Below are positions 37,342 to 46,170 of a DNA stretch of 64,000 bases, in pieces. Each line of letters starts with the position of its first letter. Within the stretch, counting starts at the first letter, position 1. Where the stretch lies: contig NZ_CAMYIV010000003.1 of NCBI RefSeq assembly GCF_947258575.1, forward strand, positions 62,001 through 126,000, given 5' to 3'. Source of the stretch: an uncultured Alcanivorax sp. GTDB lineage: Bacteria; Pseudomonadota; Gammaproteobacteria; Pseudomonadales; Alcanivoracaceae. The position numbers were made by a program, and so were the translations under genes. The notes under the pieces are model-generated. The model worked only from the letters and a program-made list of their open reading frames with translations, was not told the origin of the DNA and ran no database searches.

Positions 37342-37731
37342 TTACCCCTGCGGGGAAAGCTGTTCTTCCATTCCTGCCAGATAACGGATTTGATGCTGCC
37401 GCGCGTCGCCAGCCAACTCACGCAAGTTGGAATAGGTGCGTAAACCAATCCGGTATGCCTGTCCCGCCCGATGACAACTGACCACTTCTGCCGATACCTG
37501 ACGCAGAATCATGCCAGGCGCATACAAGTCCAGCTTGAGGCGGGCACCCCGTGACAGACTCACCGGTGACGTCAGACCCACTCCATAGCGGTTGTAGTCC
37601 ATGGCCTTGGCACGGGTCACAAAGCGCCATCCGCCAATCAATCGGTGGCGAAAGATATCTACCCGCATTTGGGTATTGATTCGTGCCAGCTTGCGGCGGT
37701 TGGCACCGCGGTTTTCCCTGCTATCCATCAT
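37342..37731 (-). CDS. PilZ-like domain protein
   Basis: A 129-residue protein. An Arg-rich N-terminus (ENRGANRRKLARINTQMRVD) followed by AMDYNRYGVGLTSP resembles the RxxxR and (D/N)xSxxG signature of PilZ domains, which bind cyclic di-GMP; the Ser of the second motif is replaced by Tyr, so binding is unsure. Its start overlaps the end of the upstream gene by 11 bases, so the two are coupled. Confidence 0.65.
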   Translation of the reverse strand: MMDSRENRGANRRKLARINTQMRVDIFRHRLIGGWRFVTRAKAMDYNRYGVGLTSPVSLSRGARLKLDLYAPGMILRQVSAEVVSCHRAGQAYRIGLRTYSNLRELAGDARQHQIRYLAGMEEQLSPQG

Positions 37732-38404
37732 CGAACCGTATCAGCATCTGATCAAAATAACGCACCACCGCCGTCCTGGCGCTGGCCTCCATGCCCGGCA
37801 ACCCCTTGTGAGTGGCTGATGCCGTCGCTTTACAAATTGTAACACGAGCAGCCGATACTAATGCACGGTTTACCCGCCCCAATGTCAGACAAGCTACGGA
37901 GTTGTCCATGAAATGAGTGATCGCGCCATCATTGATCGCTTGCATCACATCCAGCAGTCCGGCCATGTCTTCTTCGCCAAGCAACCCTGCCTGGAACACC
38001 AGGCAGGCCTTTTCTGCCATGGCCGGTCTGAGGGGGTAAGCCACATACAATTTGCCACCTTGATAACGGCGCAGATTCTGGAAATATCGAGCCAGAGCCA
38101 GTTGCTCGTCGAGCGTGGTATTTTTCATCAAGCGACCAATCAGACTGTTCGCTGACCGGTTTATCACTCTCATGGCACCCAGAATCAACCTTGCCGATGC
38201 CCCCTTTGCCTCGGCGGCTTGCAGCGGCCCCTTGAAGAACACAGACAGCACTTCATCGACAAAAGGCACAACCAGAGCATCCAGTTCTTCAAGGTGACAA
38301 CGTCCGGGCTCAGCCAGCATGCCATCAATAAAGCCTTCAATGGACTGCTGAAGGGGTTGTGAGGCCTCGAACGCAATGTGGAGCGTGCTATCATCCATAC
38401 TCAT
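37721..38404 (-). CDS. Conserved protein of unknown function (227 residues)
   Basis: I do not recognise the family. It is a soluble, mostly helical protein with no signal peptide or membrane segment, for example FIDGMLAEPGRCHLEELDAL and MAGLLDVMQAINDGAITHFM. It starts at 38404 (ATG) or at the third codon ATG (38398). It precedes and overlaps the PilZ-like gene by 11 bases, hinting at a linked function, and is divergent from the DUF3108 gene with little space, so the two promoters must overlap coding sequence. Confidence 0.7.
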   Translation of the reverse strand: MSMDDSTLHIAFEASQPLQQSIEGFIDGMLAEPGRCHLEELDALVVPFVDEVLSVFFKGPLQAAEAKGASARLILGAMRVINRSANSLIGRLMKNTTLDEQLALARYFQNLRRYQGGKLYVAYPLRPAMAEKACLVFQAGLLGEEDMAGLLDVMQAINDGAITHFMDNSVACLTLGRVNRALVSAARVTICKATASATHKGLPGMEASARTAVVRYFDQMLIRFDDG

Positions 38405-38425
38405 TTAACTGGGGACACTGGGAAA

Positions 38426-39163
38426 GTGGCGAATCATACTGTAATCCTGCGGCCCTTACGGCTGCTGTCGGGCCTGTTGCTTTTGGCGTCCCAGTCATTG
38501 TTTGCTCAACCCGGCGATCAGCCTGCCCCCTTCCCGATAGCGCTCCAGCCTGCTGAAGCCGAGTACCGCGTTGTGGTCAATGGCATTCCCCTGGGCCTCA
38601 ATGCCACCATCCGTCTAACGCAGGAAGAGCAGGACTACCGACTGCATTTCCGGATTGAAAATCGCCTGTTTCAACATGAAGAAATCGCCACCTTCCGCTG
38701 GCATGATTGCACCGCTCGCCCCCATCACTATCGCCATGCCAGCGCCGGCTTCGGCCTGCGCCGCGAAGGGGAGATTGTGTTTGACTGGCAAGACCGTGAA
38801 GCCCAGGGCAGCAAGGCGATCTATCCACTGGTCGATGAGGCGCTGGATGCCTTGAGTGTCGCCATGGTGGCGCGCTGCAACATGGCCAGGGGAGACGCAG
38901 AGTTCAGTTATCCGGTAGCAGAACCAGACGGCATGGCAAACTACCAATACCGCTCTCTGGGTGTGGAAAATCTGGAGACTCCCGCCGGAGACTGGGATGC
39001 CGCCAGTATAGAGCGGGATTATCCGGAGCGGGGCAAGCGCTCCCGGTTCTGGGCAGCCCGGGAGCTGGATTACTTCATGGTCCGCATGGACCATCAGGAA
39101 AATCTGTTCGTGCGGGGACGCATTGAGTTGACGTCGTTCCGTTATCTGGCTACGAACCCCTGA
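38426..39163 (+). CDS. DUF3108 family exported protein
   Basis: A 245-residue protein with a signal sequence (LLSGLLLLASQSLFA) and a beta-rich periplasmic domain with AEYRVVVNGIPLGLNATIRL and QHEEIATFRWHDCTARPHHY. These fit DUF3108, a family of periplasmic proteins of unknown function. The GTG at 38426 with GGGA upstream is the best start; an ATG at 38378 would overlap the divergent gene by 27 bases. Confidence 0.75.
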   Translation: MANHTVILRPLRLLSGLLLLASQSLFAQPGDQPAPFPIALQPAEAEYRVVVNGIPLGLNATIRLTQEEQDYRLHFRIENRLFQHEEIATFRWHDCTARPHHYRHASAGFGLRREGEIVFDWQDREAQGSKAIYPLVDEALDALSVAMVARCNMARGDAEFSYPVAEPDGMANYQYRSLGVENLETPAGDWDAASIERDYPERGKRSRFWAARELDYFMVRMDHQENLFVRGRIELTSFRYLATNP

Positions 39164-39283
39164 ACCCTCCTCATCGGCTGCCCTTTGTCGCCAGGAAAGG
39201 CAGCCACCCGCCCCTCGCGACAAAGCACAACAACTGTTCCCTTCAGGCCAGGCTGAGTACGCAAAAAGTGATTGAGAGGGCCT

Positions 39284-39742
39284 CTAGACTCTCAAGCCGC
39301 TCCGCCAGGTTGGCAGCACTTTTGCCAGGCGGCGAGTCGCCTGGTTCACCACCTCATCCTGATCCTCTTCCAGCTGCCAGCGACGGGAATCCTGCTGGAA
39401 TCGCGCCCGGGGGGTCAGCTCCTGGCGCTGCTCACCACGATCAAATTGTTGACAGGTTTCGGCAAACTGATGAATGGCAGCCAGATCCACTTTCGGTTCG
39501 ATGCTGTCAGGCAGGCAATCCAACAGGGCACTGATACGAATGGAGGCCTCGCTTAACTCCACCTGTTTCTGCTCCACAGCGCGGCACAACACGTCAAGAC
39601 TCTCGATAATGTGCACCTGCTGAGCGCGGGTTTCCCGTGCCTCACGGCGGGCCAGCCAGAATCGCCAAAGCACCAGGCCCAGGGCTGCACCAATCAACAG
39701 CCCAATCAAGGCTGCCAGTATAAGTTGTCCGGCCTGGGCCAT
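39284..39742 (-). CDS. DUF2489 family membrane protein
   Basis: A 152-residue protein with one N-terminal membrane segment (QLILAALIGLLIGAALGLVL) and a cytoplasmic helical domain (VELSEASIRISALLDCLPD). Length and layout match DUF2489. The start at 39742 has AAGGAGA 8 bases upstream; the frame is open 37 codons further upstream without support. Function unknown. Confidence 0.75.
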   Translation of the reverse strand: MAQAGQLILAALIGLLIGAALGLVLWRFWLARREARETRAQQVHIIESLDVLCRAVEQKQVELSEASIRISALLDCLPDSIEPKVDLAAIHQFAETCQQFDRGEQRQELTPRARFQQDSRRWQLEEDQDEVVNQATRRLAKVLPTWRSGLRV

Positions 39743-39865
39743 AACGCATTCTCCTTGGAGTCTGTGAAGATAAAAAGCCATGCCGTCGGCATTGAAAATC
39801 CTTGGGCATAGCCGCATTGTACGCGGCACACTCTCTCTGCTACAGCACCGCAAACCGGAGGCACA

Positions 39866-40321
39866 TTGAACGCAGAGTTATCCGTCTGGCTGAAGCCATT
39901 GGCTCAGCAACTGGAACCCTGGCTGCCGGCACTCACGGTAAGCGGTATTGTCATGGCCCTGGCCTCCTGTGTCGCCATTCCCTGGCTATTACTGCGCATG
40001 CCTGAGGATTATTTCACCGAGAGCTATCAGCCCCACACCCAGCGAGGCCCTCTGGCGTGGTGTTTCTGGCTGATTCGAAACGTCCTGGCGATATTATTAC
40101 TGGTTGCTGGCATTGTGATGCTGGTGCTTCCCGGGCAAGGGCTGCTGACCATTCTGATAGCATTAATGGCCAGCACTTTTCCGGGGAAATACCGTCTGGA
40201 ACGCGCTATCATGCGCCGCCCTGGCGTCTTCCGGACAGCCAACTGGATTCGCCGTAAATACCACAGAACACCCCTGAAACATCCTGACGGACATGACAAG
40301 GACATCACCGATGGCCATTAA
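39866..40321 (+). CDS. PGPGW-type small membrane protein
   Basis: A 151-residue inner-membrane protein with two hydrophobic segments (ALTVSGIVMALASCVAIPWL and NVLAILLLVAGIVMLVLPGQ) followed by GLLTILIALMASTFPGKYRL and a basic tail. The LPGQG turn and the RLERAIMRRPGV region fit the PGPGW family. It starts with TTG, supported by GGAGG six bases upstream. It overlaps the mtnA start by 11 bases. Function unknown. Confidence 0.75.
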   Translation: MNAELSVWLKPLAQQLEPWLPALTVSGIVMALASCVAIPWLLLRMPEDYFTESYQPHTQRGPLAWCFWLIRNVLAILLLVAGIVMLVLPGQGLLTILIALMASTFPGKYRLERAIMRRPGVFRTANWIRRKYHRTPLKHPDGHDKDITDGH

Positions 40322-41339
40322 CAGCGCTGCCATCCGTTGGCATGACGACCACCTCGAGCTGCTCGACCAGCGACGTCTTCCGGCGGAAACCATCTGGCTG
40401 CCGATCCACGGCAGCGACGATGCCGCTACCGCCATTCATGACATGGTGGTTCGCGGCGCACCTGCCATTGGCATCACCGCCGCCTACGGCCTCGCCCTGG
40501 AGGCTGCGCGTCTGGGCGATGACGCTTCAGCGTTGGCGCTCGCGCCTGCCATTGCCACCCTTGCCGCCAGCCGCCCTACGGCCGTCAATCTGTTCTGGGC
40601 CCTGGAGCGTCTGCAGGGAGTCGCCAGCGACCTTTCCGGTGCCGCGCTGATCAGCGCCCTCAAAGCCGATGCGCAGGCTATTCACCAGGAAGACCTGGCG
40701 GCCAATCAACGCATGGGCGAACTGGGTGCCGATCTGCTGCCAGACAACGCCAGCGTCTATACCCACTGCAACACCGGTGCCCTGGCTACCGGCGGTCATG
40801 GCACGGCGCTCGGTATCATCCGCACCGCCTGGTCACGCGGTAACCTGCAGGAAGTCTACGCCGGGGAAACCCGGCCCTGGCTGCAAGGCAGCCGCCTGAC
40901 CAGCTGGGAACTGCTCAACGACGGCATCCCTGTCACGCTTGTCGCCGACAGTGCCGCCGGCCAGCTTATGCAGCAGGGCAAGGTCCAGGCCGTGATCGTG
41001 GGTGCCGACCGCATTACCGCCAACGGCGATACGGCCAACAAGATCGGCACCTACAATCTGGCCGTGTTGGCACGCCACCACGGCATTCCCTTTATCGTTG
41101 CGGCACCACTGTCTACCCTTGATGCAGAACTGCCCGATGGCAGCCACATTGTTATCGAAGAGCGTGACGCCCGCGAAGTGCGCAGCATTCAGGGCAAGAC
41201 GCTGGCACCGGCCCACTGCCCGGTGTACAACCCGGCGTTTGATGTGACACCCGCAGAACTGATCACCGCCATCGTCACCGAGCGGGGCGTGATACGAGCC
41301 CCCACCACCGATACACTATTGGCACATCTTCGTGGATAA
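40311..41339 (+). CDS. mtnA: Methylthioribose-1-phosphate isomerase
   Basis: A 342-residue enzyme converting 5-methylthioribose 1-phosphate to methylthioribulose 1-phosphate in methionine salvage. IHDMVVRGAPAIGITAAYGL, HCNTGALATGGHGTALGIIR and IVGADRITANGDTANKIGTY are MtnA signatures with the catalytic Cys and Asp. AAGGA lies upstream of ATG 40311. First of four salvage genes; no mtnP, mtnK or mtnE lies nearby. Confidence 0.96.
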   Translation: MAINSAAIRWHDDHLELLDQRRLPAETIWLPIHGSDDAATAIHDMVVRGAPAIGITAAYGLALEAARLGDDASALALAPAIATLAASRPTAVNLFWALERLQGVASDLSGAALISALKADAQAIHQEDLAANQRMGELGADLLPDNASVYTHCNTGALATGGHGTALGIIRTAWSRGNLQEVYAGETRPWLQGSRLTSWELLNDGIPVTLVADSAAGQLMQQGKVQAVIVGADRITANGDTANKIGTYNLAVLARHHGIPFIVAAPLSTLDAELPDGSHIVIEERDAREVRSIQGKTLAPAHCPVYNPAFDVTPAELITAIVTERGVIRAPTTDTLLAHLRG

Positions 41340-41343
41340 AAAC

Positions 41344-41979
41344 ATGATTGAGCGCCCCTACTCTACCGCCCTTTACCGGGATGCTGCCCATGCCCTGGCA
41401 ACCACTGGCCAGCGCATCTATCGGCAGGGCTGGTCGCCGGCCACCAGCAGCAACTACTCCGTGCGCCTGAATGCCACCCATGCGGCGATTACCCGCTCCG
41501 GCAAGGACAAGGGACTGCTGCAGGAAACCGATATCATGGCCGTGGACATGAACGGCCAGGCCGCCAGCGATGGCAAGCCATCGGCAGAAACCCTGCTGCA
41601 TACCCAACTGTACCGTCGCCATGACGCCGTGGGCGCCGTCCTGCATACCCACAGCCATGCCAGCACGGTGCTGACCATGCACTGGCCCGCCAACAGCATC
41701 ACCCTGGAAGGCTACGAGCTGCTCAAGGCCCTGGAAGGCTTTACGACCCATGACAGCCGACTGGTCATCCCGGTATTCGATAACACCCAGGATATTGCCG
41801 CTCTCGCCGACCAGGTGGATGCGGCCATGGCGGACGGTGATATTAGCCACGCCTACCTGATCCGCGGCCATGGTCTGTATACCTGGGCAAGCGATTTGCC
41901 CACCTGCTACCGTCAACTTGAAGCGCTGGAGACCCTGCTCGCCATAGAGCTGGATCGCCGCCGTTTGCAAGGAGTATGA
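41344..41979 (+). CDS. mtnB: Methylthioribulose-1-phosphate dehydratase
   Basis: A 211-residue class II aldolase-like enzyme, zinc-dependent, the second salvage step. WSPATSSNYSVRLN and ITRSGKDKGLLQETDIMAVD are family motifs, and AVLHTHSHASTVLTM plus YLIRGHGLYTWA hold the metal-binding His residues. An in-frame GTG at 41332 would overlap mtnA; ATG 41344 is preferred, 4 bases after the mtnA stop. Confidence 0.95.
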   Translation: MIERPYSTALYRDAAHALATTGQRIYRQGWSPATSSNYSVRLNATHAAITRSGKDKGLLQETDIMAVDMNGQAASDGKPSAETLLHTQLYRRHDAVGAVLHTHSHASTVLTMHWPANSITLEGYELLKALEGFTTHDSRLVIPVFDNTQDIAALADQVDAAMADGDISHAYLIRGHGLYTWASDLPTCYRQLEALETLLAIELDRRRLQGV

Positions 41980-41983
41980 CCCC

Positions 41984-42529
41984 ATGAGTGAACTGAAAAT
42001 TTTCCACGACAGCCAACCCGACACCCTTGAGCAGCACCTGACTGACAAGGCATCCATGGCCAAAGCTCTGGCTGCAGCGGGTATTCGCTATGAACAGTGG
42101 CAAGCCACACAGGCCCTGCCCGACGCCCCACAACAGGAGCAGGTCATCGCCGCCTACAAGGCAGATATCGATCGCCTGATTGATGAGGAAGGCTATCAGA
42201 CCGTGGACGTGGTCAGCATGGTGCCCGATCACCCTGAAAAAGCCGCGTTCCGACAGAAGTTTCTGGAAGAGCACCGCCACAGCGAAGATGAAGTGCGCTT
42301 TTTCGTGGAAGGCCAGGGCCTGTTCACACTGCACATCAACGACAAGGTTTACGAAGTACTTTGCACCAAAGGCGACTTGATCAGCGTCCCCGCCAACACG
42401 CCACACTGGTTCGATATGGGCCCGAATCCCCGGTTCGTCGCCATCCGCCTGTTCAATAACCCGGAAGGCTGGGTGGCTGATTTTACCGGCAGTGATATCG
42501 CCCAACGCTTCAACCGCCTGGAAAACTGA
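41984..42529 (+). CDS. mtnD: Acireductone dioxygenase
   Basis: A 181-residue cupin oxygenating acireductone in methionine salvage to give ketomethylthiobutyrate and formate with Fe, or an off-pathway set with Ni. Metal ligands lie in LEEHRHSEDEVRFFVEGQGL and in SVPANTPHWFDMGPNPRF. AAGGAG precedes the ATG, 4 bases after mtnB. Confidence 0.96.
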   Translation: MSELKIFHDSQPDTLEQHLTDKASMAKALAAAGIRYEQWQATQALPDAPQQEQVIAAYKADIDRLIDEEGYQTVDVVSMVPDHPEKAAFRQKFLEEHRHSEDEVRFFVEGQGLFTLHINDKVYEVLCTKGDLISVPANTPHWFDMGPNPRFVAIRLFNNPEGWVADFTGSDIAQRFNRLEN

Positions 42530-42643
42530 CACCCTCTCCCCGTCAGGAGTCATCGCTCGGACTGCAACAATGCCCTCGCTTGTAACGCTGAGGTTGCTGT
42601 TCAGCAAAAGGCTCCTGCAGACTATTCATTGTGTAGCGCAATC

Positions 42644-43318
42644 ATGATTAAAGCCGTCGTCACCGACATTGAAGGCACCACCAGCAGCATTTCCTTCGTC
42701 AAGGAAGTCCTGTTCCCTTATGCCGCCAGACAATTTCCGGCGTTTCTCGAAACGCACTGGAATCAACCGGAGGTACAGGCACAGGTGGGCGCGGCCGAGC
42801 AGGAAAGCGGCCGCACTCTGGAAAGCCCAGCCTCGGCCAATGCACTCTTTCAGCAGTGGATCCGCGATGACCGTAAAGCCACCCCGCTAAAAGCCCTGCA
42901 AGGAATGATCTGGCAGGCCGGCTATCAGAATGGCGATTACACCGCCCATCTTTACCCTGATACTGCCGTTGCCCTGCAAGCCTGGAAGGAAAAAGGGCTG
43001 GACCTTTACGTCTACTCCTCCGGCTCCATCGCCGCCCAGAAACTGTTCTTCGGCTACAGCGATGAGGGGGATCTGACCGGTCTGCTGTCTGGCCATTTCG
43101 ACACTACCTCTGGCCATAAACAGGAAACGGACAGCTACCGCACTATCCAGCAAGCCATCGGTTTGCCGGCGGAGCAGTTGCTGTTCCTGTCGGATATAGA
43201 GGCAGAACTGGATGCAGCGGCTGACGCGGGATTCCGGACTATTCGCTTGGACCGTGAAGGCAGCCAAGGGGAAAGTCGGCACCAGGTAGTCACTTCATTC
43301 GAAGAAATCGCCCTGTAG
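42644..43318 (+). CDS. mtnC: Enolase-phosphatase E1
   Basis: A 224-residue HAD-family enzyme that enolises and dephosphorylates the diketo intermediate to acireductone. MIKAVVTDIEGTTSSISFVK is the HAD motif I of the family, VYSSGSIAAQKLFFGYSDEG motif II, and LFLSDIEAELDAAADAG motif III. A 114-base gap separates it from mtnD. A large perfect hairpin follows 27 bases after its stop. Confidence 0.95.
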   Translation: MIKAVVTDIEGTTSSISFVKEVLFPYAARQFPAFLETHWNQPEVQAQVGAAEQESGRTLESPASANALFQQWIRDDRKATPLKALQGMIWQAGYQNGDYTAHLYPDTAVALQAWKEKGLDLYVYSSGSIAAQKLFFGYSDEGDLTGLLSGHFDTTSGHKQETDSYRTIQQAIGLPAEQLLFLSDIEAELDAAADAGFRTIRLDREGSQGESRHQVVTSFEEIAL

Positions 43319-43344
43319 GACCGCACAACGGGGAATCGGAAAAT

Positions 43345-43426
43345 GTAGGGTGCACTGAGCCTCAGGCGAACTGCACCGATTCGACGCCCGGATGGTGCAG
43401 TTCGCCTGAGGCTCAGTGCACCCTAC
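43345..43426. repeat. Perfect 33-base inverted repeat between mtnC and rlmG
   Basis: The arms 43345-43377 and 43394-43426 are exact complements around a 16-base loop. The ends are GTAGGGTGCA. There is no T-tract. The right arm includes the TAG stop codon of rlmG (43423-43425 on the minus strand). The perfect pairing suggests a recent or mobile origin or selection for structure. Confidence 0.95.
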
Positions 43427-44529
43427 GAACAACGCCAGACGACGAATTTCTGGTTGCTGCCCAGCACCTCCACGTTGGTAAACAGTTTGCTCAGCAGCTT
43501 GTGATAGCCCAGGTGGCGGTTACCGATCACCCGCAGTTCCCCGCCTGCGTTCAGCGCCTGTTTCGCTTGCCGGAACAGGCGCCGCGCCACATGATCCCCG
43601 ACCACATGCCCTTCATGAAACGGCGGGTTGAGAAGGATCAGATCAAAACGCGCATCGCACCCGGCCAGACCATCACCGAGATGAAATTCGCTGGTACTTT
43701 TCGGGTAATACCTGGCCACATTGTCACGGGCACTTTGCAGGGCCAGCCAGGATTCGTCGCAGAACACCAGATGACTGTCCGGGTGGGCCTGCAGCAGTGC
43801 CAGCCCGATCACGCCGTTGCCGCAGCCAAGGTCTGCCACCTTCGCCCCCGCCGTCAGACTGCCGGGAAGATGGGCCAGGAAAAACCGCGCCCCGATATCC
43901 AGCTGCTGCTGGGCAAACACCCCGGCGTGGACCGTCAACGGCCCCATGGGACCCTCCACCTGGGTGGGGTACGGGGCGATTGCGAGCCGCTCACCGGGCG
44001 CCGTCGCACTGAACAGGCGTGCCTTCTTCCAGCCTAGCTCCGCCCGGCCCTTGCCCAGGTACTGCTCCATCAAGGGCACCAGTTGATGAGGCAGGTGCTT
44101 GTCCATGCCCGCCAGCCAGACCGGTGTGCCGCCCGCCAGCTGCTCACTGAGCCACTGCAGCTGGCATTCCAGTAGCGCCAGAGATTTGGGCACCCGCATG
44201 ACCACCTGATCAGGGGCTTGCGACAGGTTATCAAACGGCCACAGGGTGGCGCCCGGCTCCGGCAGCTCATTGAGTAGGCAGTTATGGGTCAGTGCACGGC
44301 TGGCCATATAAGAATCGCCACTGCTGACCACTGGCCCATGGCGGCCTGCTGCCAAAGCCAGTGCCCCCTGCTGATCATTAACCACCAGCGTTACCGGGCC
44401 GGCATGGCGTTCCTTGAGAGTCTTCAGCAGATAGAGGTCGGCACTGTCCCAGGCCTGCAGAGGCTCATTCCGGCGACGGGGCCAGCGCTGCAGGGTCAAT
44501 TCGCCCCAGGGGTGCTCAAAGGTTGTCAT
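43423..44529 (-). CDS. rlmG: 23S rRNA (guanine-1835-N2)-methyltransferase
   Basis: A 368-residue methyltransferase with a duplicated Rossmann layout as in RlmG/RsmC. SAM-binding motif VADLGCGNGVIGLALLQA lies at about residue 230, and the catalytic DLILLNPPFHEGHVV at about 295. The ending ELRVIGNRHLGYHKLLSKLF followed by NQKFVVWRC matches RlmG better than RsmC. The stop codon lies in the palindromic repeat. Confidence 0.88.
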   Translation of the reverse strand: MTTFEHPWGELTLQRWPRRRNEPLQAWDSADLYLLKTLKERHAGPVTLVVNDQQGALALAAGRHGPVVSSGDSYMASRALTHNCLLNELPEPGATLWPFDNLSQAPDQVVMRVPKSLALLECQLQWLSEQLAGGTPVWLAGMDKHLPHQLVPLMEQYLGKGRAELGWKKARLFSATAPGERLAIAPYPTQVEGPMGPLTVHAGVFAQQQLDIGARFFLAHLPGSLTAGAKVADLGCGNGVIGLALLQAHPDSHLVFCDESWLALQSARDNVARYYPKSTSEFHLGDGLAGCDARFDLILLNPPFHEGHVVGDHVARRLFRQAKQALNAGGELRVIGNRHLGYHKLLSKLFTNVEVLGSNQKFVVWRCS

Positions 44530-44670
44530 ACCATTCCTGCTTGCCGATCGATCAGAGCGCGCATTCTGCCTGCCCTGCTGGCTGTTGGCCAGATTCTGCG
44601 CAAACAGCCGGGCGACACCTATTTAGGTATGGCATTTTGCAATTTCGCTGCTAGAATGCGCCAGCGAACT

Positions 44671-44747
44671 CGGAATATAGCTCAGCCTGGTAGAGCACTA
44701 CGTTCGGGACGTAGGGGTCGCAGGTTCGAATCCTGCTATTCCGACCA
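44671..44747 (+). tRNA. tRNA-Pro (anticodon CGG)
   Basis: A 77-base gene folding to a standard cloverleaf: acceptor stem CGGAATA with TATTCCG, anticodon stem CTACG/CGTAG with loop TTCGGGA (anticodon CGG), T-loop GGTTCGAATCC, and an encoded 3' CCA. A TAGAAT element about 14 bases upstream is a probable -10 box. A terminator follows. Confidence 0.97.
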
Positions 44748-44775
44748 ATTCAGGTCCTTGTCATCAAGGGCCTAC

Positions 44776-44803
44776 AAAAAAGGCCGCTTTTGCGGCCTTT
44801 TTT
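44776..44803 (+). terminator. Terminator after tRNA-Pro
   Basis: A perfect 12-base stem AAAAAAGGCCGC/GCGGCCTTTTTT with a TTTT loop, 28 bases after the tRNA. It also faces the convergent PEBP gene. Confidence 0.93.
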
Positions 44804-44811
44804 GTGTCTTC

Positions 44812-45441
44812 TCAGTCTGCCAATCTCGGGTTCAGTGTGTAGCTCACCGTGATACTGGCTTTGGCCAGCACATGCCCCTCCATGGCCGCCACAATGGCCG
44901 CCCCACTGAAGTCATCCTTGACCGGCAATGTGCTCACATCCAGTGCGTAAACGGTAAAGACATAACGATGCACAATGCTGTCGTTCCAGGGCGGACAGGG
45001 GCCGTCATAGCCGAAGTAACTCCCTTCCATATCCTCATCACCGGCAAACCAGCTGGTGTAGTCGTTAAGGCCATGCCGCAGACCCTGTGGAGCTGACGGT
45101 CCGTTTTTTCCCCGCGGTGTTATCCCCTGGCAATGGCTGCCTTCCATCAACTCGCTCTGGTCAGCGGGAATGTCGAACAGGGTCCAGTGATAGAAGTCCA
45201 CCCGCGGCAAGTCGGCAGGGACTTCGCGGTCTTCCTGATTCACATCATCCCCCGCACTGGGCACATCCGGGTCATGACAGACCACCGCGAAAGAGCGGGT
45301 CCCGGCCGGCTCGCCTTTCCAGGCCAGATGAGGATTGATGTTGCTGGACAGAGCCACATGGTTGTCCGGGTCAATCACTGCGAAAGCGAACTTCTCAGCG
45401 ATGGGAGCCTGATCGGTGAGGCTGTTACTGAGTAGCTCCAT
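44812..45441 (-). CDS. YbhB/YbcL-type phosphatidylethanolamine-binding family protein
   Basis: A 209-residue PEBP-like protein (Raf kinase inhibitor family). NPHLAWKGEPAGTRSFAVVC and HDPDVPSAGDD form the ligand pocket, and YFGYDGPCPPWNDSIVHRYV is the second conserved region. No signal peptide. Bacterial members have no settled function. Length and motifs are normal. Confidence 0.9.
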   Translation of the reverse strand: MELLSNSLTDQAPIAEKFAFAVIDPDNHVALSSNINPHLAWKGEPAGTRSFAVVCHDPDVPSAGDDVNQEDREVPADLPRVDFYHWTLFDIPADQSELMEGSHCQGITPRGKNGPSAPQGLRHGLNDYTSWFAGDEDMEGSYFGYDGPCPPWNDSIVHRYVFTVYALDVSTLPVKDDFSGAAIVAAMEGHVLAKASITVSYTLNPRLAD

Positions 45442-45525
45442 GGTACAACTCCTTAAATCAGTGTTTGCACAGCCCCAACCTTGCAGTTGCGGGCGATAAA
45501 TTCAACCTGTCATCACCATTTCGGT

Positions 45526-46038
45526 TCAAGCGATACCGGTCAGCGGGTGCTGGGATAATGGCCGGTACGTAGGAACCTCACCCTGTATCAGTTCACTCTG
45601 ATACAGACAGAGTTGATCCACCGACAGCAGCCACTGGCCCGTTTGTGGCGCCAGGGCCAGCCCCGGCTTTGCCAGGGTAATGTGCGGCCGGAAGGCCCGC
45701 TGTTCTCGCTCTACCCCCTGGCGACCGAGGGATTCCCACAGGGCTTCATGCAAGGCATTGAGGGAACCGGAAATGGTAGTGGTCAGCGCCAGGAAAGGGC
45801 CCTGCTGCGCGGGGAAGGGTTCACAGCAATCGAAATCCAGAGCAAACGCCGGAAAGCGGTCGGCCAGCGACTGTAATTCTCCAGATAATCTAGCCACTCC
45901 CGCCGGCGTACATTGCCCCAGAAAGGCCAGCGTCAGGTGCAGATTGGGTCGAGGGGTTGCCCGTGGCAATCCCAGGGAAAGCTCCTTGCACTGCCGGGCC
46001 AAAGACCCGGTGACCGGTACGCCGACAAAACAGCGCAT
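45526..46038 (-). CDS. thpR: RNA 2',3'-cyclic phosphodiesterase (2H family)
   Basis: A 170-residue protein of the 2'-5' RNA ligase/ThpR family. The two catalytic HxTx motifs are HLTLAFLG near residue 33 and HITLAKPG near residue 122. It opens 2',3'-cyclic phosphate ends of RNA, at least in vitro. It is divergent from rimO with about 130 bases between. Confidence 0.92.
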   Translation of the reverse strand: MRCFVGVPVTGSLARQCKELSLGLPRATPRPNLHLTLAFLGQCTPAGVARLSGELQSLADRFPAFALDFDCCEPFPAQQGPFLALTTTISGSLNALHEALWESLGRQGVEREQRAFRPHITLAKPGLALAPQTGQWLLSVDQLCLYQSELIQGEVPTYRPLSQHPLTGIA

Positions 46039-46170
46039 GAAAAAACCTCCTGTCTATTTAAGCCCAGCCGAGCGGCATGGCTTCAAAGCGGTCACGACGG
46101 TAGAATTGCGCCCTGCTCGCCCAGCCAGTGTTAGCCATCAGCGAACGGCAGCCAATCTCGAGGTATCACT

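Noticed and set aside
43345-43426. The perfect hairpin as a rho-independent terminator
   Set aside because: Neither side has a T-tract after the stem. REP-type repeat is a better description.
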